Part shown: positions 16,641-26,482 of the stretch, one piece after another
Layout: every line of letters begins with the position of its first letter
Numbering within the stretch: position 1 is the first letter of the stretch
DNA from: Undibacterium parvum
GTDB lineage: Bacteria > Pseudomonadota > Gammaproteobacteria > Burkholderiales > Burkholderiaceae_D
Length of the DNA stretch: 64,000 bases
Direction: 5' to 3'
NCBI RefSeq assembly: GCF_003955735.1
Contig: NZ_CP034464.1
Span: 1,550,001-1,614,000, forward strand
The notes under the pieces: generated by a model
What the model saw: only the letters and a program-made list of their open reading frames with translations
What the model was told of the DNA's origin: nothing
Databases searched by the model: none
Program-made: the position numbers and the translations under genes

Positions 16641-17545
16641 AAATCCTCTTATTCGGTATGGATGGCCAGGTGGGCTGGGAATTGCAACGCAGTCTCGCGC
16701 CTTTGGGCGAACTGATTGCACTAGATGCCTACAGCACGAATCTGTGCGGTGACTTTACCAACCTGGAAGGCATAGCGCAGACTATACGTAGCGTCATGCC
16801 AGACATTATCGTTAATGCAGCTGCACATACCGCAGTCGACAAGGCTGAAAGTGAACCCGAACTGGCGCGCACTATTAACGCACTGGCACCAGGCGTATTG
16901 GCGCAAGAAGCCAAACGCATTGGCGCCTGGCTGATCCACTACTCTACTGATTATGTATTTGACGGCAGCGGTGATCAGGCCTGGCTAGAGACGGATACGC
17001 CTGCCCCCTTGAGCGTCTACGGCAAAACCAAACTGGAAGGCGAAACAGCAATACGTGCATCAGAATGCAAACATCTGATTTTCCGCACTAGTTGGGTGTA
17101 TGCGGCACGCGGCGCTAATTTTGCCAAAACCATGCTTAAGCTGGCACAAGAGCGCGATACTTTAAATGTCATCAACGATCAGATCGGAGCCCCCACCGGT
17201 GCCGACCTGCTGGCCGACATCACCGCCCATGCGATACGCACAGTGACGCAAGAACATGCACAGCAACTAAGCGGCATATATCACTTGGTGGCGGCAGGCG
17301 CGACCTCCTGGCACGGCTACGCCAATTTCGTGATCGAATTTGCCCGGCAGGCTGGCATGAGTATCAAACTGCCCGCCGCAGCGATCAACCCAGTGCCAAC
17401 TAGCGCTTTCCCGCTGCCAGCACCACGCCCAAAAAATTCGCGCTTGGATACAAGTAAGCTATCAAGGATTTTCAATCTGCATCTGCCGCATTGGCAAACC
17501 GGCGTTAGCCGCATGCTGAACGAAACTATCGACAGAAAAATTTAA
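16637..17545 (+). CDS. rfbD: dTDP-4-dehydrorhamnose reductase
   Basis: The last enzyme of dTDP-L-rhamnose synthesis, reducing dTDP-4-dehydrorhamnose with NAD(P)H. The 302-residue frame starts at the ATG overlapping the rfbB stop (ATGA). It has the N-terminal MKILLFGMDGQVGWELQRSL, the NAAAHTAVDKAESEP segment and the SDR dyad region YSTDYVFDGSG followed by YGKTKLEGE. The C-terminal region RPKNSRLDTSKL is also typical. It is translationally coupled to rfbB and sits 9 bp before rfbA. Confidence 0.97.
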   Translation: MKILLFGMDGQVGWELQRSLAPLGELIALDAYSTNLCGDFTNLEGIAQTIRSVMPDIIVNAAAHTAVDKAESEPELARTINALAPGVLAQEAKRIGAWLIHYSTDYVFDGSGDQAWLETDTPAPLSVYGKTKLEGETAIRASECKHLIFRTSWVYAARGANFAKTMLKLAQERDTLNVINDQIGAPTGADLLADITAHAIRTVTQEHAQQLSGIYHLVAAGATSWHGYANFVIEFARQAGMSIKLPAAAINPVPTSAFPLPAPRPKNSRLDTSKLSRIFNLHLPHWQTGVSRMLNETIDRKI

Positions 17546-17554
17546 GGACTAGCA

Positions 17555-18442
17555 ATGACACAACGTAAAGGCATTATCCTAGCTGGCGGTTCGGGCACCC
17601 GACTCTACCCGGTCACCAAAGTAGTCTCAAAACAGCTACTCCCGATTTACGATAAACCGATGATTTACTATCCGCTCAGCACCCTGATGCTGGCTGGGAT
17701 TAAAGACATCCTAATCATTTCCACGCCACAAGATACTTCACGCTTTGAGCTATTACTGGGCGACGGCAGCGCATGGGGCCTCAATCTGCAATACGCAGTA
17801 CAGCCTAGCCCAGACGGTTTAGCGCAAGCCTTCATCATAGGCAAAGAATTTATCGGCGATTCCCCAAGTGCACTGGTCTTGGGCGACAATATTTTTTACG
17901 GCCACGATCTGCAAGGCCAGCTTCAGCAAGCCATGGAACGTGAGCAGGGTGCGACCGTATTCGCTTACCACGTACAAGACCCAGAGCGCTATGGCGTAGT
18001 AGCATTCGATGCACAACAGCGCGCTACCAGCCTGGAAGAAAAGCCGCTGGTACCAAAGAGTAATTACGCCGTCACTGGTCTATATTTTTACGATAATCAA
18101 GTAGTGAAAATGGCGGAAAACTTGAAGCCATCGGCACGCGGCGAGCTAGAGATCACCGACCTGAATCGCATCTATTTAGAGCAGAGCCAACTGAACGTAG
18201 AAATGATGGGGCGTGGCTATGCCTGGCTAGATACTGGCACCCATCAGAATTTAATTGAGGCCAGTAATTTCATTCAGACTATAGAAAATCGCCAGGGATT
18301 AAAGGTCTGCTGCCCTGAGGAAATTGCCTACCGCAAAGGTTTTATCGATACCAAACAACTAGAAAAACTGGGACAAGCACTAGCGAACAACAGCTATGGT
18401 CATTATCTATTACGGCTGGCAAAAGAGGGGGCGCGACAGTGA
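17555..18442 (+). CDS. rfbA: Glucose-1-phosphate thymidylyltransferase
   Basis: The first enzyme of the dTDP-L-rhamnose path: glucose-1-phosphate plus dTTP gives dTDP-glucose. The 295-residue protein carries the nucleotidyltransferase signature [16 protein letters not shown] and the [15 protein letters not shown] segment. The metal-binding [11 protein letters not shown] is also present. Its stop codon overlaps the GTG start of rfbC, so the four genes are one transcription unit. End-product feedback by dTDP-rhamnose is known for the family. Confidence 0.97.
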   Translation: MTQRKGIILAGGSGTRLYPVTKVVSKQLLPIYDKPMIYYPLSTLMLAGIKDILIISTPQDTSRFELLLGDGSAWGLNLQYAVQPSPDGLAQAFIIGKEFIGDSPSALVLGDNIFYGHDLQGQLQQAMEREQGATVFAYHVQDPERYGVVAFDAQQRATSLEEKPLVPKSNYAVTGLYFYDNQVVKMAENLKPSARGELEITDLNRIYLEQSQLNVEMMGRGYAWLDTGTHQNLIEASNFIQTIENRQGLKVCCPEEIAYRKGFIDTKQLEKLGQALANNSYGHYLLRLAKEGARQ

Positions 18443-18984
18443 ACGTTATCAACACGACTATTCCCGACGTACTCATTATAGCGCCCAAGATAATTGGCGA
18501 CGAACGCGGCTTTTTTTTTGAAAGCTTCAACCAGCGCCAATTTAATCAACTAACCGGGACCAATGTCCAGTTCGTACAAGATAATCATTCGCGTTCGGCA
18601 AAAAACGTCTTGCGAGGACTGCACTACCAAATACAACAACCGCAAGGCAAACTAGTGCGCGTGGTGCAAGGGTCTGTCTATGATGTGGCAGTAGATATAC
18701 GTCGCAGCTCAGCCACGTTTGGCCAGCATGTGGAAGTAGAGCTTTCCGCAGAAAACAAATACATGCTCTGGATACCGCCTGGTTTCGCGCATGGTTTCGT
18801 GGCACTGTCTGAGACTGCCGAATTACTCTACAAGACCACTGACTATTGGGCACCAGAATTCGAACGCTGCATTGCTTGGAACGATACGTTCATTGGCATT
18901 CAATGGCCGTTAGCATGTGAACCAACTTTATCGGTGAAAGACCGTAGAGGAAAACCATTTGCAAATGCAGAATATTTCGACTGA
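18439..18984 (+). CDS. rfbC: dTDP-4-dehydrorhamnose 3,5-epimerase
   Basis: A cupin-fold epimerase that inverts C3 and C5 of dTDP-4-keto-6-deoxyglucose. The 181-residue protein has the family markers [35 protein letters not shown] (the catalytic His is in LHYQ) and [13 protein letters not shown]. It starts with GTG overlapping the rfbA stop. It completes the L-rhamnose donor set. No gene follows within 300 bp, so the operon probably ends here, although I see no good terminator hairpin. Confidence 0.96.
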   Translation: MNVINTTIPDVLIIAPKIIGDERGFFFESFNQRQFNQLTGTNVQFVQDNHSRSAKNVLRGLHYQIQQPQGKLVRVVQGSVYDVAVDIRRSSATFGQHVEVELSAENKYMLWIPPGFAHGFVALSETAELLYKTTDYWAPEFERCIAWNDTFIGIQWPLACEPTLSVKDRRGKPFANAEYFD

Positions 18985-19285
18985 CCCTTGCACTTTAATC
19001 GATCAGACTCGGTATATCCATCAATGCCAACGCAAAATAGGTAGCAAAAATTCTAAATACCTATTGTTTTTTTATCAAACGACGTCGTTTCATGCCAAAG
19101 CTTATTATATGTTACAAGTGTAACTTTTTTAGCAACAAAATTTCAAAATCATGAGCCGCGATGTATAATTGCGGGTTGTGAATAGTAAGCACTGATAACT
19201 CTATATCACTACTCTTGGTGTTTTTCAATAATTTGCCGTGTATTTCACGTCTATAGATATTTTAATATTCTAAAAAAACAAAGCT
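18985..19285. other. Intergenic region between rfbC and manC
   Basis: About 300 AT-rich bases. They hold a 6-bp inverted repeat GTTACA-AG-TGTAAC (19111-19124) that could be a regulator site, and a TATAAT box at 19164. Otherwise I see nothing recognisable. Confidence 0.4.
19164..19169 (+). promoter_or_regulatory. Candidate -10 box for manC
   Basis: A consensus TATAAT lies in gccgcgatgtataattgcgg, about 117 bp before manC. The hexamer 17 bases upstream (tttcaa) is a poor -35, so the call rests on the -10 alone. Confidence 0.3.
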
Positions 19286-20722
19286 ATGGCTCTTCATTTG
19301 AAATTAATACCAACAATATTATGTGGCGGTGCTGGCTCCCGTTTGTGGCCGGTTTCTCGTGAATTACATCCAAAACCGTTCATTCGATTGGCTGACGGAC
19401 AAAGTCTGCTACAAAAAGCCTGGCTAAGAGGTGCGGTTTTGCCGGATGTCGCTGAGGTGCTAACAGTTACCAATCGCGAACTATTCTTCAAAACAGAAGA
19501 TGAGTACCGCGAGATTGCTGGAGCCACATTCAAGAATCTACCAAATAGTTTCATTCTTGAGCCATTTGGTCGCAACACTGCGCCGGCGATTGCCGCAGCC
19601 GCTTTACACGTGGCGGCCAAACACGGTGATGATGCACTGATGCTGGTACTGGCAGCCGATCACTTAATCGCAGATCAAAATGCTTTCGCTGCTGCAGTCG
19701 CACAGGCGACTCTCATAGCGCAGCAGGGGAAATTGGTCACATTTGGCATCCAGCCGGATGCAGCAGAAACTGGTTATGGCTACATTGAGACAGAAGGTAC
19801 TGCAGTTCGACGGTTTGTCGAAAAACCAAATCTAGAGAAAGCTCAAGAGTACTTGGCTACTGGTAGATATCTGTGGAATTCGGGTATGTTTTGCTTCGCC
19901 GCAGGTACCATTCTGCGCGAAATGGAACAACACTGCCCAGCAATTCTCGCTGCAGCTCGCAATTGCATGGATCGTGCAATTAAAGCCAACGGAGAAGGTT
20001 TCTCTCAAGTAGAGTTGACTCCTGACACTTTCAACTTGGTGCCTGACGATTCAATTGACTACGCTGTCATGGAAAAATCGCACAACGTCGCGGTAGTCCC
20101 GTGCAGCATAGGATGGAGCGATATAGGCTCATGGAATGCAATCGGTGATCTGACCAAACCTGATAGCAAAGGCAATCGGATAGAGGGTGAAGTTCAATTG
20201 CATGATGTAGACAACTGTTACATACAGAGCAATGAACGTATCGTAGGAGCAGTGGGCATCAGCAATTTAATTATTGTCGATACTCCGGATGCCTTATTAG
20301 TAGCCGACCGCAGTCGGGCCCAAGACGTTAAACATATCTACGCCAGCTTGAAACTGCAAAACCACCAAGCTCACAAATTACACAATACCGTCCACCGTCC
20401 ATGGGGTACCTATACGGTTCTGGAAGAAGCGAGCAACTTCAAGATCAAGCGCATAGAGGTAAAACCTGGTGCCAGTTTAAGCCTGCAAATGCATCACCAC
20501 CGCAGTGAGCACTGGATAGTAGTGAGCGGCATGGCAAAGGTAATCAACGGCAGCAATGAATTACTTATCAGTACCAATGAATCGACATATATACCCGCTG
20601 GTCATAAACACCGCCTGGAAAATCCAGGCGTGCTCGACCTCGTCATGATTGAGGTACAGAGCGGCGAATACCTCGGAGAAGACGATATTGTTCGTTTTGA
20701 AGATAATTATGGACGGATTTGA
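19286..20722 (+). CDS. manC: Mannose-1-phosphate guanylyltransferase / mannose-6-phosphate isomerase
   Basis: A bifunctional type II enzyme that makes GDP-mannose and can also interconvert fructose-6-P and mannose-6-P. The 478-residue length is standard. The N-terminal guanylyltransferase has CGGAGSRLWPVSRELHPKPF and VEKPNLEKA. The C-terminal cupin domain has HRPWGTYTVLEE and QMHHHRSEHWIVVSG, with the metal-binding histidines. It supplies GDP-mannose to Gmd and Rmd at 32297 and 33334. It is separated from the next frame by a strong hairpin, so it may be transcribed on its own or at a different level from the downstream genes. Confidence 0.97.
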   Translation: MALHLKLIPTILCGGAGSRLWPVSRELHPKPFIRLADGQSLLQKAWLRGAVLPDVAEVLTVTNRELFFKTEDEYREIAGATFKNLPNSFILEPFGRNTAPAIAAAALHVAAKHGDDALMLVLAADHLIADQNAFAAAVAQATLIAQQGKLVTFGIQPDAAETGYGYIETEGTAVRRFVEKPNLEKAQEYLATGRYLWNSGMFCFAAGTILREMEQHCPAILAAARNCMDRAIKANGEGFSQVELTPDTFNLVPDDSIDYAVMEKSHNVAVVPCSIGWSDIGSWNAIGDLTKPDSKGNRIEGEVQLHDVDNCYIQSNERIVGAVGISNLIIVDTPDALLVADRSRAQDVKHIYASLKLQNHQAHKLHNTVHRPWGTYTVLEEASNFKIKRIEVKPGASLSLQMHHHRSEHWIVVSGMAKVINGSNELLISTNESTYIPAGHKHRLENPGVLDLVMIEVQSGEYLGEDDIVRFEDNYGRI

Positions 20723-20791
20723 TAGCCGTATTATCATACTTTAATCGCAATACCACTTCACGGCAGTTAATGTCACATAAGCAATAATAAT

Positions 20792-20822
20792 TGAACGTAT
20801 GACTTTAACAGTCATACGTTCA
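20792..20822. terminator. Perfect 13-bp hairpin after manC
   Basis: The arms TGAACGTATGACT (20792-20804) and AGTCATACGTTCA (20810-20822) are exact complements with a 5-base loop. There is no T-run on the + strand side, so it may be a factor-assisted terminator or an RNA-stability hairpin rather than a classical intrinsic terminator. Confidence 0.5.
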
Positions 20823-20856
20823 GAAACATACGTACCGTACCTAATGAAAGTAACTA

Positions 20857-21261
20857 ATGTTTGGCATGTTGTCTGGCGCATGGCGCTACCGTTCTTTTAT
20901 ATTTTCATCAATTAAAACCGAACTACGGAGTAAACTCGTCCGCAGCCAATTAAGCGGTTTATGGATGGTTTTAAATCCTTTAGCGCAAATTTTGATATTT
21001 GCCCTTGCCCTGTCAGCAGCACTAACTGGCATTGACAACCAATATGCTTATGTAAGCTATCTGATGTCCGACACTTTTGACTGGTCATTATTTCCTGAAA
21101 TCATCGATCGCCGCTTAGGACTTTCCATAGAAAAAAAAATTTCCATTAGTTGTATTTGGCTCAATGGCCAATTCAACCTCTCACGCTTAAGTGAAATAGC
21201 CAACTCGGAACTATGTCGAGGTTTAATAGAAAACCATCTGCTAGTGGGGCAGGAGTTATGA
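20857..21261 (+). pseudogene. Truncated Wzm-type polysaccharide ABC permease
   Basis: The first 85 or so residues match the N-terminus of O-antigen ABC-2 permeases: WRYRSFIFSSIKTELRSKLV, RSQLSGLWMVLNPLAQILIF and NQYAYVSYLM followed by the W-S-L-F-E-I segment. After about residue 90 the similarity stops and the frame runs on for about 45 residues of non-membrane sequence to a stop. A normal Wzm has about 260 residues and six spans; here one span is left. No Wzt ATPase gene is present. I read this as an internal deletion that removed most of wzm and all of wzt and left the promoter-proximal piece. A functional short protein is unlikely. Confidence 0.75.
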
Positions 21262-21605
21262 ACGTAAACGACATTAAATCCTTTCGTATCACTCGAATAT
21301 TACGCAAAACAGTTTACCCAATAAAACAACTACTAAAGCCTGTATTAACTTCAGCCATACGCTACACGATTAACAATCATGTATTAAAGAGAAGGGCTTT
21401 GAATTTATTAAATAAGCATCCAGGATGGAAGCATCATCTACGTTTTTTTGCTATCAATGCACAAATAATCACAGACGCCTCTATGATCACTCAATTTCCA
21501 GAAGGTAGATCAGATACTCTGCATAGCATGGACTTACCAATGTCACCTCGATCGCTGAATTTATATATTCAACTTAAAGCCGCAGTGGAAGAGCGGGGAA
21601 ACTAA
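21258..21605 (+). CDS. Small basic protein, probable 3' remnant
   Basis: A 115-residue basic protein from the ATG at 21258, which follows an aggag site and overlaps the preceding stop. It has no signal peptide or clear domain: VYPIKQLLKPVLTSAIRY, then LLNKHPGWKHHLRFFAINAQ and a C-terminal MDLPMSPRSLNLYIQLKAAV. The last two stretches resemble tails I associate with enzymes of polysaccharide loci that normally follow wzm-wzt. The same frame is open for about 60 bases upstream (MSRFNRKPSASGAGV). It may therefore be the 3' end of a larger gene cut by the deletion that broke wzm. It overlaps the next start (TAATG). Confidence 0.45.
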   Translation: MNVNDIKSFRITRILRKTVYPIKQLLKPVLTSAIRYTINNHVLKRRALNLLNKHPGWKHHLRFFAINAQIITDASMITQFPEGRSDTLHSMDLPMSPRSLNLYIQLKAAVEERGN

Positions 21606-24130
21606 TGCGAATTGTCATTGACATGCAGGGTGCGCAGAGCGAAAGTCGTTTTCGGGGTATAGGTCGCTATAGTTTGTCACTTACGCAGGCCATCGTGCGC
21701 AATCGTGGGGATCACGAAATTATCCTATTGCTTAATGGTTTGCTGCCTGAATCAATTGAGCCAATTAGAGCAGCATTTAACGACCTGTTACCACAAAAAA
21801 ATATCCAAGTTTGGTACGCACCTGGGCCTGTACGCGAACTTGAAACAGCTAATGGTTGGCGTAGAGACGTCGCAGAATGTATACGCGAAGCCTTTATTGG
21901 CAGTCTAAAACCGGATGCTGTTTTAATAACTAGTCTTTTTGAAGGTTTTGGTGACAATGCAGTGACCAGCGTAGGTAAGTTCTTCTCGAGCCCCCCTACG
22001 GCAGTGATTTTTTACGATTTAATACCGCTACTGAACCCAGAAACGTATCTCGCCACAAATCCAATTTACGAGAAATATTATCGACAAAAAATAGACCACC
22101 TTCAGCGTGCGGACCAATGGTTAGCCATATCTGCATCTGCACTAAATGAAAGTGCGAATATCTCACGCCTATCATCTAATGCAACGGTCAATATATCGAC
22201 GGCCTGTAATAGTACATTTCAACCTTTAGAAATTTCTGAAGTTCAGAAACAAAATTTTTTAACCCGACTAAAAATAACCCAGCCTTTTATCTTATATTCG
22301 GGTGGGGCCGATGCGCGTAAAAATCTGCATAAATTAATTTTGGCTTATGGGCATTTACCAAAAACACTGCGTGAAATTCATCAATTGGTGTTGGCGGGGA
22401 AAATGCCTGAAGGTGAAGAGAGCGCTTTATGGAAAACTGCGAAGTCGGCGAGCGTGGACAGAGAAGAATTACTATTTACTGGCTATATAGCCGACGAAGA
22501 TTTAGCGTGGCTCTATAATCTCTGTGCGTTGTTTATATTGCCATCTTTACATGAAGGATTCGGCCTTCCTGCTCTTGAAGCGATGGCATGCGGTGCTGTG
22601 GTCATAGGTTCAAATACGACCAGCATCCCTGAAGTCATAGGTCGGGAAGATGCGTTATTCGACCCAAATGATGAAGTGTCTATCAGTCAAAAATTGGCTG
22701 AGGTGCTTTACAATCCAGCACTCCATGCCAAGCTAACGCAACATGGCTTGCAACAAGCTAAAAAATTTTCATGGGATGAAAGCGCCAAACGTGCAATGAC
22801 GGCGATCACCAATATAAAATTTAGCCCTGTCAATAGCGATGTTACGTTGAAAAAAAATGCCATTGAGGCAAACCAAAATATTCTGATCAAGAAAATTGCC
22901 GCACTCGTTCCATCCCAAATATCTAATAAAGAGATGCGCAGTATCGCGCATTCCATCAGTTATATTCAAACAGAGCCCAAGCAATCGCAACTCTTTATTG
23001 ATATTTCGGAATTGGTACAAAGGGACGCGGGAACTGGAATTCAACGTGTTACACGTAGTATTTTAAAAGAGTTGTTAGTAAATCCACCCGAAGGCTATAT
23101 AGTAGCTCCGGTATATGCGACACAAGGCAATTTAGGATATCGCCACGCCCGACATTTCACCGCTAAGATGTTAGGTACAACAAGTACTATGAACGATGAT
23201 GTTATCGATCATCAGCCGGGTGATATATTCTTAGGCCTCGACTTGCAACATCACGTGGTTGCCGCTCAAAAAAACTATTTATCAGCCCTCCGTCAGGATG
23301 GTGTAAAGATATTGTTTGTTGTTTATGATCTTCTTCCTATTTTGCTTCCTCATGTTTTCCAAGCCGGCACTGATTCAAACCATAAAGCTTGGCTTGATAC
23401 ATTAATGAGCTTCGATGGTGCGTTATGCATTTCACGCTCAGTGGCAGACGAATTAAAAATATGGCAACGAACTCATGGGCCAAATCGCCTACGTCCCTAT
23501 GCAATTGATTGGTTTCATCTCGGAGCAGATGTCGCAAATTCAATCCCAACACGCGGCTTCCCCGCTGATGCGGTACGAATACTGAAACAGATTAAGCAAT
23601 GCCCATCATTTATATGTGTAGGTACTATCGAGCCACGGAAACGTCAAACTCAGGTGCTTGAGGCATTGGAGCTCCTATGGAATCAAGATGTCAATGTTAA
23701 TTTAGTACTAATTGGAAGGCAAGGCTGGTTAGTAGACTCCCTGATTAAACACATCCAGCGACATCCAGAGCTCGGAAAGCGACTATTTTGGCTAGACGGT
23801 ATCAGTGACGAATATTTGGAGCAGGTTTATGCTGCGTCCACATGTTTAATTGCTGCATCAGAAGGCGAAGGATTTGGTCTCCCACTTATTGAGGCCGCAC
23901 AACATAAGCTCCCCATTATCGCGCGCGATATCCCAGTTTTCCGTGAAGTCGCCGGTGAATACGCCCATTATTTTCAAGGTTTACACGCTGCTGATTTAGC
24001 GAGTGAACTCAATAATTGGTTGTCACTATATAAGACTGGCGGATATCCAAAATCTGACGACATGCCTTACTTGACATGGGCACAAAGTGCAGAACAGCTA
24101 ACTACATGTTTAAGATTAGATACCCATTAA
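21605..24130 (+). CDS. Two-domain family 4 glycosyltransferase
   Basis: An 841-residue cytoplasmic protein with two GT-B glycosyltransferase modules in tandem. The first (about 1-415) opens with MRIVIDMQGAQSESRFRGIG and carries the donor site LFILPSLHEGFGLPALEAMA. The second (about 460-841) has FIDISELVQRDAGTGIQRVT, FICVGTIEPRKRQTQVLEAL and LIAASEGEGFGLPLIEAA. Each keeps the E-x7-E glutamates, so both may be active, perhaps adding two successive linkages. Enzymes of this layout occur in D-rhamnan and other homopolymer loci, and a GDP-D-rhamnose path is encoded nearby; the donor is inferred. It is translationally coupled to the remnant upstream. Confidence 0.9.
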   Translation: MRIVIDMQGAQSESRFRGIGRYSLSLTQAIVRNRGDHEIILLLNGLLPESIEPIRAAFNDLLPQKNIQVWYAPGPVRELETANGWRRDVAECIREAFIGSLKPDAVLITSLFEGFGDNAVTSVGKFFSSPPTAVIFYDLIPLLNPETYLATNPIYEKYYRQKIDHLQRADQWLAISASALNESANISRLSSNATVNISTACNSTFQPLEISEVQKQNFLTRLKITQPFILYSGGADARKNLHKLILAYGHLPKTLREIHQLVLAGKMPEGEESALWKTAKSASVDREELLFTGYIADEDLAWLYNLCALFILPSLHEGFGLPALEAMACGAVVIGSNTTSIPEVIGREDALFDPNDEVSISQKLAEVLYNPALHAKLTQHGLQQAKKFSWDESAKRAMTAITNIKFSPVNSDVTLKKNAIEANQNILIKKIAALVPSQISNKEMRSIAHSISYIQTEPKQSQLFIDISELVQRDAGTGIQRVTRSILKELLVNPPEGYIVAPVYATQGNLGYRHARHFTAKMLGTTSTMNDDVIDHQPGDIFLGLDLQHHVVAAQKNYLSALRQDGVKILFVVYDLLPILLPHVFQAGTDSNHKAWLDTLMSFDGALCISRSVADELKIWQRTHGPNRLRPYAIDWFHLGADVANSIPTRGFPADAVRILKQIKQCPSFICVGTIEPRKRQTQVLEALELLWNQDVNVNLVLIGRQGWLVDSLIKHIQRHPELGKRLFWLDGISDEYLEQVYAASTCLIAASEGEGFGLPLIEAAQHKLPIIARDIPVFREVAGEYAHYFQGLHAADLASELNNWLSLYKTGGYPKSDDMPYLTWAQSAEQLTTCLRLDTH

Positions 24131-24155
24131 AAATTAACAAACTTAAGGAATAGTA

Positions 24156-25511
24156 ATGAATATTATCGTCGTAGGAACCGGCTATGTCGGACTTGTCACC
24201 GGAGCCTGCCTTGCTACCAAAGGAAATCATGTAATTTGCGTCGACAAAGACCAAACTAAGCTAGATAAACTTGCTCAGGGTATTTTGCCAATTTATGAAC
24301 CCGGTTTAGATAAGGTAGTACACGATGCAGTAACAACAAAACATCTGTCATTTACGAATAACGTAAAATCGGCACTCACAATGCTAGCCCCATCCTCGGC
24401 AGATCAGCGCACATTAATTTTTATTGCGGTAGGTACACCCCAAGGTGAAGATGGTTCGGCTGATCTTAAATACGTATTGGCTGTCGCCCGTGAAATTGGA
24501 CAAGAGTTACAACAGCCCGCCATCATCATTAACAAGTCTACCGTACCAGTAGGTACCGCTGATTTGGTCAAAGGCGAGATCGCTTGGCAACTGTTTCAAC
24601 GTAAAATATTTCTTGATTTCGATGTAGTTAGCAATCCTGAATTTCTCAAGGAAGGTGTCGCACTCGATGATTTTTTTAATCCCGATCGTATTGTCGTCGG
24701 CACGGATAACCCAATAGCCAAAGAACAAATGAGCGCCTTGTATTTACCGTTTGTTGCGAAGCCAGAGCAATTGATGATCGTCGGGATTAAAGAGGCCGAA
24801 TTAATAAAATATGCGGCAAATGCAATGTTGGCTACTCGGATCTCATTCATGAATGAAGTTGCCAATGTATGTGATCGCTTTGGCATTGATGTAGAACAAG
24901 TACGTAGCGGAGTTGGTGCTGACTCACGGATTGGCCCTGCCTTCCTAAAGTCGGGCTGTGGTTACGGCGGCTCATGCTTCCCTAAAGATGTGCAGGCACT
25001 GGTAAGAATAGCCCAAAGCGTAGGTGTCGATCCGCTTGTGTTAAATGCGGTTGAGGCGCGAAATAAAAAACAGAAACAATATTTATTTCAAAACATCACA
25101 GCACGCTTTGGGGCAAATCTACATGGCCGCCAGTTTGCGGTATGGGGCTTGGCTTTTAAGCCGGATACGGATGATATGCGTGAAGCTTCTTCGATTGATT
25201 TAATTCGCGCGCTGACTACAGCTGGTGCCAAGGTAATTGCACATGACCCTGTCGCCGAAGAGATGGCTACCAGTATTTTTTCCGATCTAATTCAAGATGG
25301 AAAATTACAACTTGAACACGATCCTATGACTACTTTAGCAAATGCTGATGCATTAGTATTGGTAACTGAGTGGAAAGAATATCAAACTGCAGATTTTGCT
25401 AAGGTAAAAGCTTCACTGAAATCGGCTGTCGTATTTGATGGTCGTAATCACCTACCGATGAACGATCTTAAAAAACTTAATTTTGAATATATCGGTGTCG
25501 GTCGTCGTTAA
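24156..25511 (+). CDS. ugd: UDP-glucose 6-dehydrogenase
   Basis: Oxidises UDP-glucose to UDP-glucuronate with two NAD+. The 451-residue protein begins with the Rossmann motif MNIIVVGTGYVGLVTGACLA, has STVPVGTAD, and the catalytic Cys is in GSCFPKDVQAL. The C-terminal UDP-binding part contains WGLAFKPDTDDMREASS. It lies 26 bp after the glycosyltransferase gene and 34 bp before the decarboxylase gene that uses its product. Together they turn UDP-glucose into UDP-xylose. Confidence 0.96.
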   Translation: MNIIVVGTGYVGLVTGACLATKGNHVICVDKDQTKLDKLAQGILPIYEPGLDKVVHDAVTTKHLSFTNNVKSALTMLAPSSADQRTLIFIAVGTPQGEDGSADLKYVLAVAREIGQELQQPAIIINKSTVPVGTADLVKGEIAWQLFQRKIFLDFDVVSNPEFLKEGVALDDFFNPDRIVVGTDNPIAKEQMSALYLPFVAKPEQLMIVGIKEAELIKYAANAMLATRISFMNEVANVCDRFGIDVEQVRSGVGADSRIGPAFLKSGCGYGGSCFPKDVQALVRIAQSVGVDPLVLNAVEARNKKQKQYLFQNITARFGANLHGRQFAVWGLAFKPDTDDMREASSIDLIRALTTAGAKVIAHDPVAEEMATSIFSDLIQDGKLQLEHDPMTTLANADALVLVTEWKEYQTADFAKVKASLKSAVVFDGRNHLPMNDLKKLNFEYIGVGRR

Positions 25512-25544
25512 ACCCACTCAATAAACACGCTAAAAATAATAAAT

Positions 25545-26480
25545 ATGAAAAAAATTCTTGTAACAGGTGGCGCGGGTTTTTTGGGCTCACACCTATGTGA
25601 AAAACTTTTAAACCAAGGTCATACGGTAATTTGCCTTGATAATTTTTTTACAGGCAGAGAAGAAAATATTGAACACTTACGTTCAAATCCAAGCTTTCAA
25701 GTAATCCGGCACGACGTATCTTTGCCATTACCCGAAATAAAGGTTGATGAGATTTACAACTTAGCGTGCCCAGCATCGCCGCCGCGATATCAACTCGATC
25801 CTATTCAGACGATGAAAACGTCGGTATTGGGAGCACTCAATCTACTCGAAATGGCGCGTTTGCAAAACGCTAAAATTTTCCAGGCATCCACTTCAGAAGT
25901 GTATGGCGACCCATCAGTACACCCCCAGCCTGAAAGTTATTGGGGCAACGTCAATACCATAGGCATACGTAGTTGTTATGACGAAGGAAAACGTGCCGCA
26001 GAGACTTTATTTTTTGACTACCACCGTCAGCATGGTGTGCGTATCAAAGTCGTGCGCATTTTTAATACTTATGGCCCACGCATGGACCCCAACGATGGTC
26101 GCGTAGTAAGTAACTTCATCATCCAGGCTTTACGTGGACAAGACTTAAGCATTTACGGAGATGGTTCACAAACACGCAGTTTCTGCTATGTTGATGACCT
26201 CATCGAAGGCTTCATCCGTTTCATGAACGCTGATGATGCAATCACAGGTCCGCTCAATTTAGGTAACCCTTGTGAATTCACCATGTTAGAACTTACAGAA
26301 AAAGTACTAGCACTTACAGGGACTAGCAGTAAATTAAGCTTTAAACCTTTACCTCAGGATGACCCAAAACAACGTCAGCCTGACCTTACAGCAACAAAAC
26401 AGCAACTCGATTGGCAACCGACTATCGAATTAGAAGAGGGGCTGCGGCACACTATAGAATATTTTCGGAAACACGCGTAA
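25545..26480 (+). CDS. UDP-glucuronate decarboxylase (UDP-xylose synthase)
   Basis: An SDR that decarboxylates UDP-glucuronate to UDP-xylose. The 311 residues include [39 protein letters not shown], and the catalytic Tyr and Lys in [14 protein letters not shown], which is the characteristic UXS version of the SDR dyad. [19 protein letters not shown] is also typical. Placement after ugd fits the two-step pathway. A xylose residue in the surface glycan, or use of UDP-glucuronate itself by another transferase, is implied. Confidence 0.93.
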   Translation: MKKILVTGGAGFLGSHLCEKLLNQGHTVICLDNFFTGREENIEHLRSNPSFQVIRHDVSLPLPEIKVDEIYNLACPASPPRYQLDPIQTMKTSVLGALNLLEMARLQNAKIFQASTSEVYGDPSVHPQPESYWGNVNTIGIRSCYDEGKRAAETLFFDYHRQHGVRIKVVRIFNTYGPRMDPNDGRVVSNFIIQALRGQDLSIYGDGSQTRSFCYVDDLIEGFIRFMNADDAITGPLNLGNPCEFTMLELTEKVLALTGTSSKLSFKPLPQDDPKQRQPDLTATKQQLDWQPTIELEEGLRHTIEYFRKHA

Positions 26481-26482
26481 AC

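Noticed and set aside
19111..19124. GTTACA-AG-TGTAAC as a regulator site before manC
   Set aside because: A 6-bp-arm palindrome is expected by chance in AT-rich DNA of this length and no second copy was seen.
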